Source: Clostridia bacterium (GTDB lineage Bacteria > Bacillota > Clostridia > Christensenellales > Pumilibacteraceae). From it: a stretch of 64,000 nucleotides of DNA. Position numbers and translations under genes: made by a program. The stretch lies in assembly GCA_022793815.1 (NCBI GenBank), contig JAAWDP010000003.1:146959-210958 (forward strand), given 5' to 3'. Below are positions 26,410 through 34,384 of the stretch, in pieces. Every line of letters starts with the position of its first letter. The first letter of the stretch is position 1. Under the pieces are notes generated by a model. The model saw only the letters and a program-made list of their open reading frames with translations, was not told the origin of the DNA and ran no database searches.

Positions 26410-28818
26410 TCAGCGTTTTACGGGTATTTCCACGGATGCGTCCGAATAAGGACTTTCACCCGAAACGGTGATTGTTTCCGCGTTTGCGAAAGGTTTTATA
26501 ACCGCGAGAGCTTCGCCGTAATACGTGTCCGTAACGTCGCCGTCGTAGCTGCGCGAAATATCCATATAGGAACAGCCGTTGCCGAGCGCGATAAGTCTGC
26601 CGCCCGTCACTTTGATTTTCACATCGCCGCGTGCAAGAGGTTTGACCGTTTTATCGGCGTCGGTATATGCGATACGGACATAGCAAAGTTCGTCTGCCGT
26701 CACCGCTTCTTTTTCGGGAAGCAGCGAAAGCACTGTTTCGTCCCCTGCCGTCTTCATGCTCACGCAAGCCGTTTCGGCGCCGTCTTTACCGTAAGCGACA
26801 GCCGTTGCTTTGCCGTCGTAATATTTTGTTTTGAAAACCGCTCTGCCGTTTGCGTCGATTTTCTTTACGCCTACGCTCTTGCCGTTTATTATGAGTTCGA
26901 CTTCAAAGTCGCGGCTGTAAACTTCGACCGAAGTTTTTCTGCCGTTCATGCCGTTCCACGACCAGGAAGTTTTCGCATTGGTCATTTTCCATGCCGAAGG
27001 CGAGTGTCTGTCGAAAGCGGTATCTACGGGAACTGCGGCAAAGGCTAATTTGTCGAGTCCGTACATGACGCGGGTATACGCGGCTTCGCCGCCTCCTCTG
27101 CCCGTTATGTCGAGTCTGCCGCTGCCTGCGGTTATCCATCCTGCACCGCTGCCGAAAGCCGGCGCATACTGTCTGTACTCCCATGCGCCTATTCCCGCTT
27201 CGCCGAGATAATCCATACCCGCCCACACAAAATCGCCGATTATGCGTTTGTTCTTTTCGGCGAGCTTGGTGTAAGCGAACGTATCTTTACAGAACGTTTC
27301 GCTTCCGAGAATCAAACGGTCGGGATATCGTTTCAAATCCTTCTCATATCTGAGTATGCCGTAGTTATATCCGGCAACGTCCATATTGGCAAAGGCGTCG
27401 CGCGTCTTGACGTCGCTTCCGTGCAAAGTCGCGCCCCATTTCATGAACTTATCGCCCAAAATCCCCGCAATCGTATTGAAGAACTCGCTGCCCACTTTCT
27501 TCTTTTTCTTTTTTCCGCGCTGCGCCTCCGCCTTGGCTTTTTCTGCTTTTGCGGCTGCCTTTTTGGCTTTTTTGTCGCTGTACACACCGAAGCCCATACT
27601 GCTGAGAAAATTGAAGAATATGTTTATGCCGCAAGTTACGGGACGCGTATCGTCGAGTGCATGAAGGTAATCGGTCATGCGCCGCGTCCACTCTATGCCC
27701 TTCTTCTGCGCGGTTTCGGACACTTCGTTTCCCGTGGAATACATCACTACGCAGGGATGGTTATAATCTTTATCCACCATGTCTTTCAGGTCTTTATCCC
27801 ACCACTCGGAAAAATAATTCACGTAGTCGTACTCGGTTTTATGAATATACCAGACGTCTACGTACTCGTCCATAACCAGCATGCCGAGACGGTCGCAGGC
27901 TTCGAGCAGGGCTTTGCTGCACGGATTATGTGCGCTACGCAGGGCATTGTAGCCCGTTTCTTTCAACAGCCGAACTTTCCTTTCCTCTGCGGTTTTGTAA
28001 GCGCAGGCGCCGAGTATGCCGTTGTCGTGATGTATGCATGCACCGTTTATCAAAACACGCTCGCCGTTTATTTCGAAACCGCGTTCGGCGGTGCACGTAA
28101 CCGTTCTTATGCCGAAAGACGACTCTGCGGCATCATCGCCGTACACCGCTTTGATTTTGTACAGATAAGGATGCGACGGCGACCATAATTCTGCGCCCTG
28201 TATTTCGATTTCGGCTTTGCCGCCGCAAGTTACGCTTTCCGCAGCCTTTTCTCCGTCGGGTCCGAAAACGACGAGTCCGCATTCGCCGTCGCCTGTTGTT
28301 TCGACAGTGACTTCCACCGTTGCGGGAGCCGTCGAGAGCGTTTTTATTTTAAGTCCGTTCGGCTTGATATGGCGTTTGTCCGCCACATAAAGCAAGACAT
28401 CGCGGTAGATTCCCGCGCCGCTGTACCAACGGCTGTTCGGCTGGTCGCTGTTTTTGACGGTAACTTTTATTTCGTTTGTTTCGCCGTACTTCAAAAAAGG
28501 GTCGGCGCACACGAAAAAGCCGATATATCCGTAAGGACGGAAAGCGGCTTTTTCGCCGTTTATAAATATTTCGGCACACTTGTAAACTCCTTCGAATTCG
28601 AAGTATACGGTTTTTTCGCGCCACGACTCGGGCACATCGAAAGTTTTGGTATATTCGTAATCGTATGCTTCGAACCAGCCTATGTTATGTTCGCCGAGCG
28701 CATCGTCGCTTCTTTTTTCGTGTATCATGGCATCATGGGGAAGGTCGACCTTTTCACCTTCCGAATCACAGCCGATGCGCGTAAAAATCCAATTGTCGTT
28801 AAATAACGTCGCAGTCAT
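26410..28818 (-). CDS. Glycoside hydrolase family 2 (beta-galactosidase-like)
   Basis: 802 residues without signal peptide. N-terminal jelly-roll (FEFEGVYKCAEIFINGEKA), immunoglobulin-like middle, then the TIM barrel with NGACIHHDNGILGA, YNALRSAHNPCSKALLEACD, the acid/base Glu in VVMYSTGNEVSE and the nucleophile Glu in LILGSETFCKD. GH2 members are retaining beta-galactosidases, glucuronidases or mannosidases; this lacks clear marks for one of them. An odd Lys/Ala-rich insert lies between about residues 409 and 440. CGGAGG precedes the ATG. Confidence 0.9.
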   Translation of the reverse strand: MTATLFNDNWIFTRIGCDSEGEKVDLPHDAMIHEKRSDDALGEHNIGWFEAYDYEYTKTFDVPESWREKTVYFEFEGVYKCAEIFINGEKAAFRPYGYIGFFVCADPFLKYGETNEIKVTVKNSDQPNSRWYSGAGIYRDVLLYVADKRHIKPNGLKIKTLSTAPATVEVTVETTGDGECGLVVFGPDGEKAAESVTCGGKAEIEIQGAELWSPSHPYLYKIKAVYGDDAAESSFGIRTVTCTAERGFEINGERVLINGACIHHDNGILGACAYKTAEERKVRLLKETGYNALRSAHNPCSKALLEACDRLGMLVMDEYVDVWYIHKTEYDYVNYFSEWWDKDLKDMVDKDYNHPCVVMYSTGNEVSETAQKKGIEWTRRMTDYLHALDDTRPVTCGINIFFNFLSSMGFGVYSDKKAKKAAAKAEKAKAEAQRGKKKKKKVGSEFFNTIAGILGDKFMKWGATLHGSDVKTRDAFANMDVAGYNYGILRYEKDLKRYPDRLILGSETFCKDTFAYTKLAEKNKRIIGDFVWAGMDYLGEAGIGAWEYRQYAPAFGSGAGWITAGSGRLDITGRGGGEAAYTRVMYGLDKLAFAAVPVDTAFDRHSPSAWKMTNAKTSWSWNGMNGRKTSVEVYSRDFEVELIINGKSVGVKKIDANGRAVFKTKYYDGKATAVAYGKDGAETACVSMKTAGDETVLSLLPEKEAVTADELCYVRIAYTDADKTVKPLARGDVKIKVTGGRLIALGNGCSYMDISRSYDGDVTDTYYGEALAVIKPFANAETITVSGESPYSDASVEIPVKR

Positions 28819-28894
28819 AATTTCCCTCCGAAAAATACAATTCCGCCAAGCAAATGCCGAGCGGACTTTTCATCTCTTTTAACCTTTCGGTTAT

Positions 28895-28923
28895 ATTATA
28901 CCCCAAAACAAAAGAATTGTCAA
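28895..28923 (-). promoter_or_regulatory. Promoter of the GH2 gene
   Basis: TTGACA (28918-28923), 17 bases, TATAAT (28895-28900) on the minus strand; a consensus match within the gap after the oxidoreductase gene. Confidence 0.75.
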
Positions 28924-28966
28924 GACGAATTTTGACTTATGCCCGACATTTTTTTAGCGGCATTTT

Positions 28967-29923
28967 TTATGTTTCGAACGGGAATTTCAGATTTATGAGC
29001 GAGCGAACCGAATCAAGCAGACGCATTGTTTCGAAAGTAGCGGAGGGCGGAACGAAACGGCTTTGTTTTGCTCCGCTTTCGATTTCGGCGGCGACATTGC
29101 CGAACTGTACGAGCATTGCGTTTTTCTCTCCCTTTACAACGGTTTTTCCCTGCGGCGTTTTAACCGTGAAACCGCCGCCGCTGTGGTATGCACCCGAAGT
29201 CACCGTGCCGCCCTCGCAGACTATTTTCATGCGCTCTCCCACCGAACGAAGCGATTGAACCGAAGTTTTGATTTCGACACGGAAGCCGTCGTATAAAAGC
29301 TCTATGTCGTCTTGTATGTCAACTCCGTACTTAAAACGGGCGCGTGCGGTTATATTTTCGGGATAGCCGAAAAGGCGGCATGCAAAGGACAGCGGATAGA
29401 CGCCCAAATCAAGCAGCGCGCCGCCCGCAAGAGAGCTTTTGAGAATGCGGTTGTTTTTGGAAAAGGCTATCGGAAGGCAGAATGACATTTCGGCTTTTTT
29501 CACCTTGCCCAGCTTTCCGCTTTCGAACAGTTTTTTCATTTCGATTGCCGGACGGTTGAACTGCGTCCACATTGCCTCGCAAAGATAAACCCCCTTTCTC
29601 TCCGCCTCCGCGAAAAGTTTTTCGGCTTGACTTTCGTTTACGGCAAAAGGCTTTTCGAGTAGCACGGGTTTTCCGCACGCGAGAACGCGCTCCGCAATTT
29701 CACAGTGCGCATTGTTTGTGACGCAGACATACGCCGCGTCCACGTCATTGCGCTTTACGGCGTCCTCGACGGAGGAATATGCCGTCGCTCCGTACTTTTC
29801 CGCAAGACTTTCGGCTTTACGGCAGGTACGGCTGTACACGGCTTTGAGCGCATGTGCGCCGCCGATAACTCTTTTTGCAACCGAGCGCGCAATGGCGCCC
29901 GCTCCGATAAATGCCCAGTTCAA
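28967..29923 (-). CDS. Gfo/Idh/MocA family oxidoreductase
   Basis: 318 residues with an N-terminal Rossmann domain (NWAFIGAGAIARSVAKRV), the signature Glu-Lys-Pro in VLLEKPFAVNES, and a C-terminal substrate domain (GALLDLGVYPLSFACRLFG). Members oxidise or reduce sugars and sugar derivatives with NAD(P). No ATG fits; a TTG with AAGGAG seven bases upstream gives this start. It lies between the guaA terminator and the GH2 promoter, so a sugar-related role is plausible but unproven. Confidence 0.88.
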   Translation of the reverse strand: MNWAFIGAGAIARSVAKRVIGGAHALKAVYSRTCRKAESLAEKYGATAYSSVEDAVKRNDVDAAYVCVTNNAHCEIAERVLACGKPVLLEKPFAVNESQAEKLFAEAERKGVYLCEAMWTQFNRPAIEMKKLFESGKLGKVKKAEMSFCLPIAFSKNNRILKSSLAGGALLDLGVYPLSFACRLFGYPENITARARFKYGVDIQDDIELLYDGFRVEIKTSVQSLRSVGERMKIVCEGGTVTSGAYHSGGGFTVKTPQGKTVVKGEKNAMLVQFGNVAAEIESGAKQSRFVPPSATFETMRLLDSVRSLINLKFPFET

Positions 29924-29949
29924 AATGCTGCTCCTTCATAAAAAACAAA

Positions 29950-29990
29950 GGCGTACACTGCCGCAGACTTAACCGCGTCGGATGTACGCC
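29950..29990 (-). terminator. Hairpin terminator after guaA
   Basis: GGCGTACA pairs with TGTACGCC; on the minus strand it is followed by TTTGTTTTTT. It lies 12 bases past the guaA stop codon. Confidence 0.75.
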
Positions 29991-30001
29991 CGTTTGTCAT
30001 A

Positions 30002-31531
30002 TTATTCCCATTCTATTGTTGCGGGGGGCTTGCCCGTTATGTCGTAGACTATGCGGTTTATATGCCCGACTTCGTTGACTATGCGGTTGGAAACGGTTTC
30101 GAGCACATCGTAAGGAATACGCGCCCAGTCTGCCGTCATGCCGTCCACGCTTGTGACTCCGCGAAGCGCCAGCGTGTAATCGTAGGTCCTTTCGTCGCCC
30201 ATTACGCCGACGCTGCGGTTACCCGTGAGCACCGCGAAATACTGCCAGATTTTGCCGTCGAGGTCGGCGCGCGCTATCTCCTCGCGGAAAATATAATCCG
30301 CCTCTTTGAGAATGTCGAGTTTCTCGCGCGTTACGTCGCCGATTATTCTTATTGCGAGTCCGGGTCCCGGGAACGGCTGACGCATAACTATCGATTTGGG
30401 CAGTCCTATTTCGAAACCGCAGGCGCGCACTTCGTCTTTGAACAAATCGCGCAGCGGCTCGACTATCTCTTTGAAATCAACCACGTCGGGCAGCGCTCCG
30501 ACGTTGTGGTGGCTCTTTATCACGGCGGATTTGCCCTTGCCGCTTTCTATCACGTCGGGATAAATAGTGCCCTGTACAAGATAGTCCACCTTGCCTATTT
30601 TCTTTGCTTCGCGCTCGAACACGCGGATAAACTCCTCGCCTATTATGCGGCGTTTGGTTTCCGGGTCGGTGACGCCTTTGAGTTTTTCGAGGAATATTTC
30701 GGAAGCGTCCGCCTTTATGAGGTTCATTCCCTGTTCGTCGCGGAACACGCGCTCCACCTCCTCCGCCTCGTTTTTGCGAAGCAGTCCGTGGTCTACGAAA
30801 ACACATATAAGATTGGGGCAAGCCTTATGCACAAGCGCGGCGGCAACCGCGCTGTCCACGCCGCCGCTGAGCGCACAGAGTACTTTCTTGTCGCCGAGTT
30901 TTTCTTTGAGCGCGGCTACGGTTTGCTCCGCAAAGTTCTTCATGGTCCAGTCGCCCTTCGCGCCGCAGATTCCGTAAAGGAAATTTTCGAGAACCTTTGT
31001 ACCGTATTCCGTGTGCATGACTTCCGGGTGAAATTGGACGGCATAGTAGCGTTCTTTTTCGTTTTCGTAAGCCGCGGTCGGGCAGGTTTCGGTGCTTGCC
31101 GTAACCGTGCAGCCCTCGGGAGTTTTGCCGACGAAATACGTGTGGCTCATCCAGCAGACCGACTCTTTCGGAAGTCCTTTCGTCAATTTTCCGCCCTTGC
31201 CGACCAAAAGCCTGCGTTTGCCGTATTCTCTCGCGCCGCATGTAACTTCGCCGCCGTGCATATACGCCAAAAGCTGACAGCCGTAGCAGATTCCGAGCAC
31301 GGGAACGCCGAGAGAAAGCACTTTTTTATCCAGCATGGGCGCGCCCTCTTCGGTCACGGAATTGGGTCCGCCGGTAAGAATTATGCCGATAAGGTTTTTC
31401 TCTTTGAGTTTTTCGACATCGGTGTCGTAAGGCAGAAGTTCGCAATAAACACCGCACTCGCGCACGCGGCGCGCTATCAATTGGTTGTACTGTCCGCCGA
31501 AATCCAAAACGACGACGCTCTGATGATTCAT
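30002..31531 (-). CDS. guaA: GMP synthase (glutamine-hydrolysing)
   Basis: 509 residues, the normal length for the fused two-domain enzyme. The glutaminase domain has [11 protein letters not shown] (catalytic Cys) and [12 protein letters not shown] (His, Glu). The ATP pyrophosphatase domain has [13 protein letters not shown], and the C-terminal dimerisation domain ends PPATIEWE as is typical. It converts XMP to GMP using glutamine and ATP. Own promoter at 31568; divergent from leuA. Confidence 0.98.
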   Translation of the reverse strand: MNHQSVVVLDFGGQYNQLIARRVRECGVYCELLPYDTDVEKLKEKNLIGIILTGGPNSVTEEGAPMLDKKVLSLGVPVLGICYGCQLLAYMHGGEVTCGAREYGKRRLLVGKGGKLTKGLPKESVCWMSHTYFVGKTPEGCTVTASTETCPTAAYENEKERYYAVQFHPEVMHTEYGTKVLENFLYGICGAKGDWTMKNFAEQTVAALKEKLGDKKVLCALSGGVDSAVAAALVHKACPNLICVFVDHGLLRKNEAEEVERVFRDEQGMNLIKADASEIFLEKLKGVTDPETKRRIIGEEFIRVFEREAKKIGKVDYLVQGTIYPDVIESGKGKSAVIKSHHNVGALPDVVDFKEIVEPLRDLFKDEVRACGFEIGLPKSIVMRQPFPGPGLAIRIIGDVTREKLDILKEADYIFREEIARADLDGKIWQYFAVLTGNRSVGVMGDERTYDYTLALRGVTSVDGMTADWARIPYDVLETVSNRIVNEVGHINRIVYDITGKPPATIEWE

Positions 31532-31567
31532 TTTCGGTTACTCCCGTGAATAAGAAATTTATAGCTT

Positions 31568-31596
31568 ATTTTAACACAAAATCCGATAACATGCAA
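31568..31596 (-). promoter_or_regulatory. Promoter of guaA
   Basis: TTGCAT (31591-31596), 17 bases, TAAAAT (31568-31573) on the minus strand. No purine riboswitch-like fold is evident in the short leader. Confidence 0.55.
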
Positions 31597-31639
31597 TTAA
31601 ATTAAACAATGTTTTACTCCCTATCGAAAACAAAAATAC

Positions 31640-31669
31640 TTGACAGCGGATAAAGCAAAGTGATAGAAT
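31640..31669 (+). promoter_or_regulatory. Promoter of leuA
   Basis: TTGACA (31640-31645), 18 bases, TAGAAT (31664-31669). The leader to the ATG is about 45 bases, too short for a T-box. Confidence 0.65.
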
Positions 31670-31721
31670 AGACGAAATATACTTTTTTCCGCCCTCATCA
31701 AAAGTAAAGAGAGGTTTCGAA

Positions 31722-33380
31722 ATGAAAAATTACGAAAAATATACGACGCTGTATCACGTGCCGCAAAGCGAATGTTTCGACTTTATGAAAAAGCCGCAGA
31801 TAGAGAATGCGCCGATATGGTGCTCGGTCGATTTGCGCGACGGCAATCAGGCGCTTGTGAATCCCATGACGACCGCGGAAAAAACCGAGTTTTTCGAATA
31901 CCTCGTGGGGCTGGGATTCAAGGAAATAGAGATAGGCTTTCCCGCGGCAAGCGATACCGAATACGCATTCACGCGCAAACTAATCGAGGAAAACCTCATA
32001 CCCGACGACGTTACGGTGCAAGTGCTGACGCAAAGCCGCGAACATATAATAGAAAAAACTTTCCAAGCCGTGCGCGGCGCGAAAAACGTGATAGTTCACG
32101 TGTACAATTCCACTTCGGTAGCACAGCGCGAGCAGGTGTTCGGCAAATCCAAAAAGGATATAGAAAAGATAGCGGTGTTCGGCGCGCAGATGCTGAAACA
32201 GCTGACGGAAAAGGAAAAAGCCGACTACCGTTTCGAATATTCTCCCGAAAGTTTTACGGGGACGGAACCCGAGTACGCGCTGGACGTATGCAATGCGGTG
32301 CTGGACGTATGGAAACCGACGAAAGAGCGCAAAGCCGTAATAAATCTGCCCGTTACCGTGTCGCACAGTATGCCTCACGTATACGCGAGCCAGGTCGAGT
32401 TCATGCACAAAAACCTTATTTTCCGCGACGCGCTGGTGCTGTCGTCGCACCCGCACAACGACCGCGGCTGCGGCGTTGCGGACGCCGAGTTCGCACTGCT
32501 TGCGGGCGCAGACCGCATAGAGGGGACTCTGTTCGGAAACGGGGAACGCACGGGCAATGCGGACATAGTGACGCTGGCGCTGAACATGTACAGTCAGGGC
32601 GTAGACCCGAAACTGGATTTTTCCGATTTGCCGACGGCTGTTGCCGTTTACGAAAAACTTACGTCCATGAAAGTTCCGTCACGTTCTCCCTACGGCGGCA
32701 AATTGGTGTTCACCGCATTCTCGGGTTCGCACCAGGACGCAATCGCAAAGGGATTCCGATACCGCAAGGAAAAGAGTCCGAAATACTGGGATATACCCTA
32801 TCTGCCGATAGACCCAAAAGACATAGGGCGCGATTACGAGGGCGACGTTATAAGAATAAACTCGCAGTCCGGAAAAGGCGGCGTAGGATATCTGCTGGAA
32901 ACAAAGTACGGTTTCTGCATCCCCAAAGCAATGCGCGAGGACTGCGGTTATGCGGTCAAACGCGAATCGGATAAGTTCAAGCGGGAACTGAGTTCGGACG
33001 AAGTTTTCGGCGTTTTCGAAAAGAATTACATAAACATTGCGTCGCCGCTTGCGCTTGTGTCGCATTCGTTCGAAAAAGCGGACGGCATAACGAAAGTGAA
33101 ACTCTGCCTGCAAAACGAAGGAAAGTCCGTTACTCTCGAAGGAAGCGGCAACGGACAGCTCGACGCTGCGGCGAACGCTTTGAAAAAATATCTGAACAAG
33201 GATTTTTCCACGCTCATGTACAACGAACATGCGCTGGACAGCGGCTCGGGTTCGAGAGCGGCGGCGTATGTTGCGATAGCGGATACGGACGGAAAAAACC
33301 CGCGCTTTGCATGCGGCGTGGATACCGACATCATGCGCGCGTCCATCAAAGCACTGCTGGGTGCGGTAAATAAACTATAA
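31722..33380 (+). CDS. leuA: 2-isopropylmalate synthase (long, LeuA2-type)
   Basis: 552 residues. The barrel carries WCSVDLRDGNQALVNPM (metal Asp and general features), IEIGFPAASDTEYAF and the metal HxH block SSHPHNDRGC. A C-terminal alpha/beta regulatory domain (about 430-550) should mediate leucine feedback. The N-terminal MKNYEKYTTLYHVPQ matches the longer class found in actinobacteria and some Firmicutes. It condenses acetyl-CoA with 2-oxoisovalerate as the first committed step to leucine. Other leu genes are not adjacent. Confidence 0.95.
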   Translation: MKNYEKYTTLYHVPQSECFDFMKKPQIENAPIWCSVDLRDGNQALVNPMTTAEKTEFFEYLVGLGFKEIEIGFPAASDTEYAFTRKLIEENLIPDDVTVQVLTQSREHIIEKTFQAVRGAKNVIVHVYNSTSVAQREQVFGKSKKDIEKIAVFGAQMLKQLTEKEKADYRFEYSPESFTGTEPEYALDVCNAVLDVWKPTKERKAVINLPVTVSHSMPHVYASQVEFMHKNLIFRDALVLSSHPHNDRGCGVADAEFALLAGADRIEGTLFGNGERTGNADIVTLALNMYSQGVDPKLDFSDLPTAVAVYEKLTSMKVPSRSPYGGKLVFTAFSGSHQDAIAKGFRYRKEKSPKYWDIPYLPIDPKDIGRDYEGDVIRINSQSGKGGVGYLLETKYGFCIPKAMREDCGYAVKRESDKFKRELSSDEVFGVFEKNYINIASPLALVSHSFEKADGITKVKLCLQNEGKSVTLEGSGNGQLDAAANALKKYLNKDFSTLMYNEHALDSGSGSRAAAYVAIADTDGKNPRFACGVDTDIMRASIKALLGAVNKL

Positions 33381-33815
33381 TTCGCAAAACACGGCGGTTT
33401 CTCCGCCTACCGCGGCTTTGAGCGCCGCATACGCCGCGTCTACATCTTTTATGCCTGCGACGGCAAGATTCATGGGACATTCCCCGTCGCCGCGGCGGTT
33501 GATTATCTTCTCGGTTGTTTCGTCGGCGTAAAGAGTTATTTTATTCTCCGAGAAAATTTCCGCCGCTCTGCGCTCGGCAACCGGCGTATACAGTTTCTCG
33601 GCGCCCAGCCGCACATACAAAAGCGCAGCCGCGCGTCCTATTATCCTGTCCGCGACATAAGCGTTTTTCAAATCGATTCCGTTTTCCGCAAGCGCCATAA
33701 GCGGCGCGATGCCGCGGCTTTCGGAATAAAACGTACGCGAATTCAAAGTGTAAGCCACGGTATATTTCGGATTGCCGCAGAGAATTTTTTTCAATTTTTC
33801 GAGTTCTTTCTCCAT
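33375..33815 (-). CDS. DUF1893 domain protein
   Basis: 146 residues. The pattern TYTLNSRTFYSESRGIAPLMALAEN, followed by DRIIGRAAALLYV and later NRRGDGECPMNLA, matches what I know of DUF1893, a family with a cytidine-deaminase-like fold but no established activity. The Cys in GECPMNLAV would fall near the equivalent of the zinc site. It converges on leuA with a six-base overlap of the two stop ends. Confidence 0.75.
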   Translation of the reverse strand: MEKELEKLKKILCGNPKYTVAYTLNSRTFYSESRGIAPLMALAENGIDLKNAYVADRIIGRAAALLYVRLGAEKLYTPVAERRAAEIFSENKITLYADETTEKIINRRGDGECPMNLAVAGIKDVDAAYAALKAAVGGETAVFCEL

Positions 33816-33929
33816 GGAATGTATTGTATCACAGACCGAAAAGAAAAGTCAACAGAAAAATTATTTGACTTTTTTTCGCAAAAGATATATACTTTTATTG
33901 TATCACATTTTTTCGGAGGTAACAAGACA

Positions 33930-34196
33930 ATGAATTATCAGACCAAACAGGACGAGTTGGACGTAAAGAAATGGCTTGCATCGGAGGAAAAAGGCGCCGA
34001 TGCCTGCGGCGATTTCGACTACTGTGCCTGCTGCGACAAGAACGAACAGTTCCCCTGCGCGCATGCTGCGGAAAAGAAAGCCAAAGAGTCCAAACCCGCC
34101 GCAAAGAAACCTGCGGCAAAATCCGCAGCTAAGCCTGCCGCAAAAACAACCGCAGCAGCCAAGCCTGCCGCAAAGACGACGGCGGCGAAAAAATAA
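33930..34196 (+). CDS. Small Cys-containing protein with Lys/Ala/Pro-rich tail
   Basis: 88 residues from the ATG at 33930, which has CGGAGG upstream. Residues 27-46 contain five cysteines (DACGDFDYCACCDKNEQFPC), and residues from 50 on are PAAK/AAKTT repeats like the tails of histone-H1-like or AlgP-type proteins. The tail should be disordered and basic and could bind nucleic acid; the Cys part might hold a metal. It is monocistronic with a strong terminator. Function unknown. Confidence 0.75.
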   Translation: MNYQTKQDELDVKKWLASEEKGADACGDFDYCACCDKNEQFPCAHAAEKKAKESKPAAKKPAAKSAAKPAAKTTAAAKPAAKTTAAKK

Positions 34197-34214
34197 ACGC
34201 GAATGCAAGTACAT

Positions 34215-34248
34215 AAAAATCCCGTACCTTAACGATACGGGATTTTTT
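34215..34248 (+). terminator. Terminator after the Cys/Lys-rich small gene
   Basis: AAAAATCCCGTA pairs with TACGGGATTTTT around nine bases and ends in TTTTTT. Confidence 0.85.
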
Positions 34249-34340
34249 ATATTCAAAAATTACCCTATTGCGTATACGACGTCTGCCGCGCCGAGTTTAG
34301 ATACCGACCGCCGCCGCAAGCGGCTTGCGTCGGCTATAAA

Positions 34341-34372
34341 AAAGCCTTTCCTTGTTTTTGCGGAAAGGCTTT
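34341..34372 (-). terminator. Terminator after nrdD
   Basis: AAAGCCTTTCC pairs with GGAAAGGCTTT; the minus strand continues with a T-run. It starts 12 bases past the nrdD stop. Confidence 0.8.
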
Positions 34373-34384
34373 ATTTTACATTAT

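Noticed and set aside
31600..31721. T-box or leucine attenuator before leuA
   Set aside because: The leader after the promoter is only about 45 bases and has no specifier loop or terminator pair.
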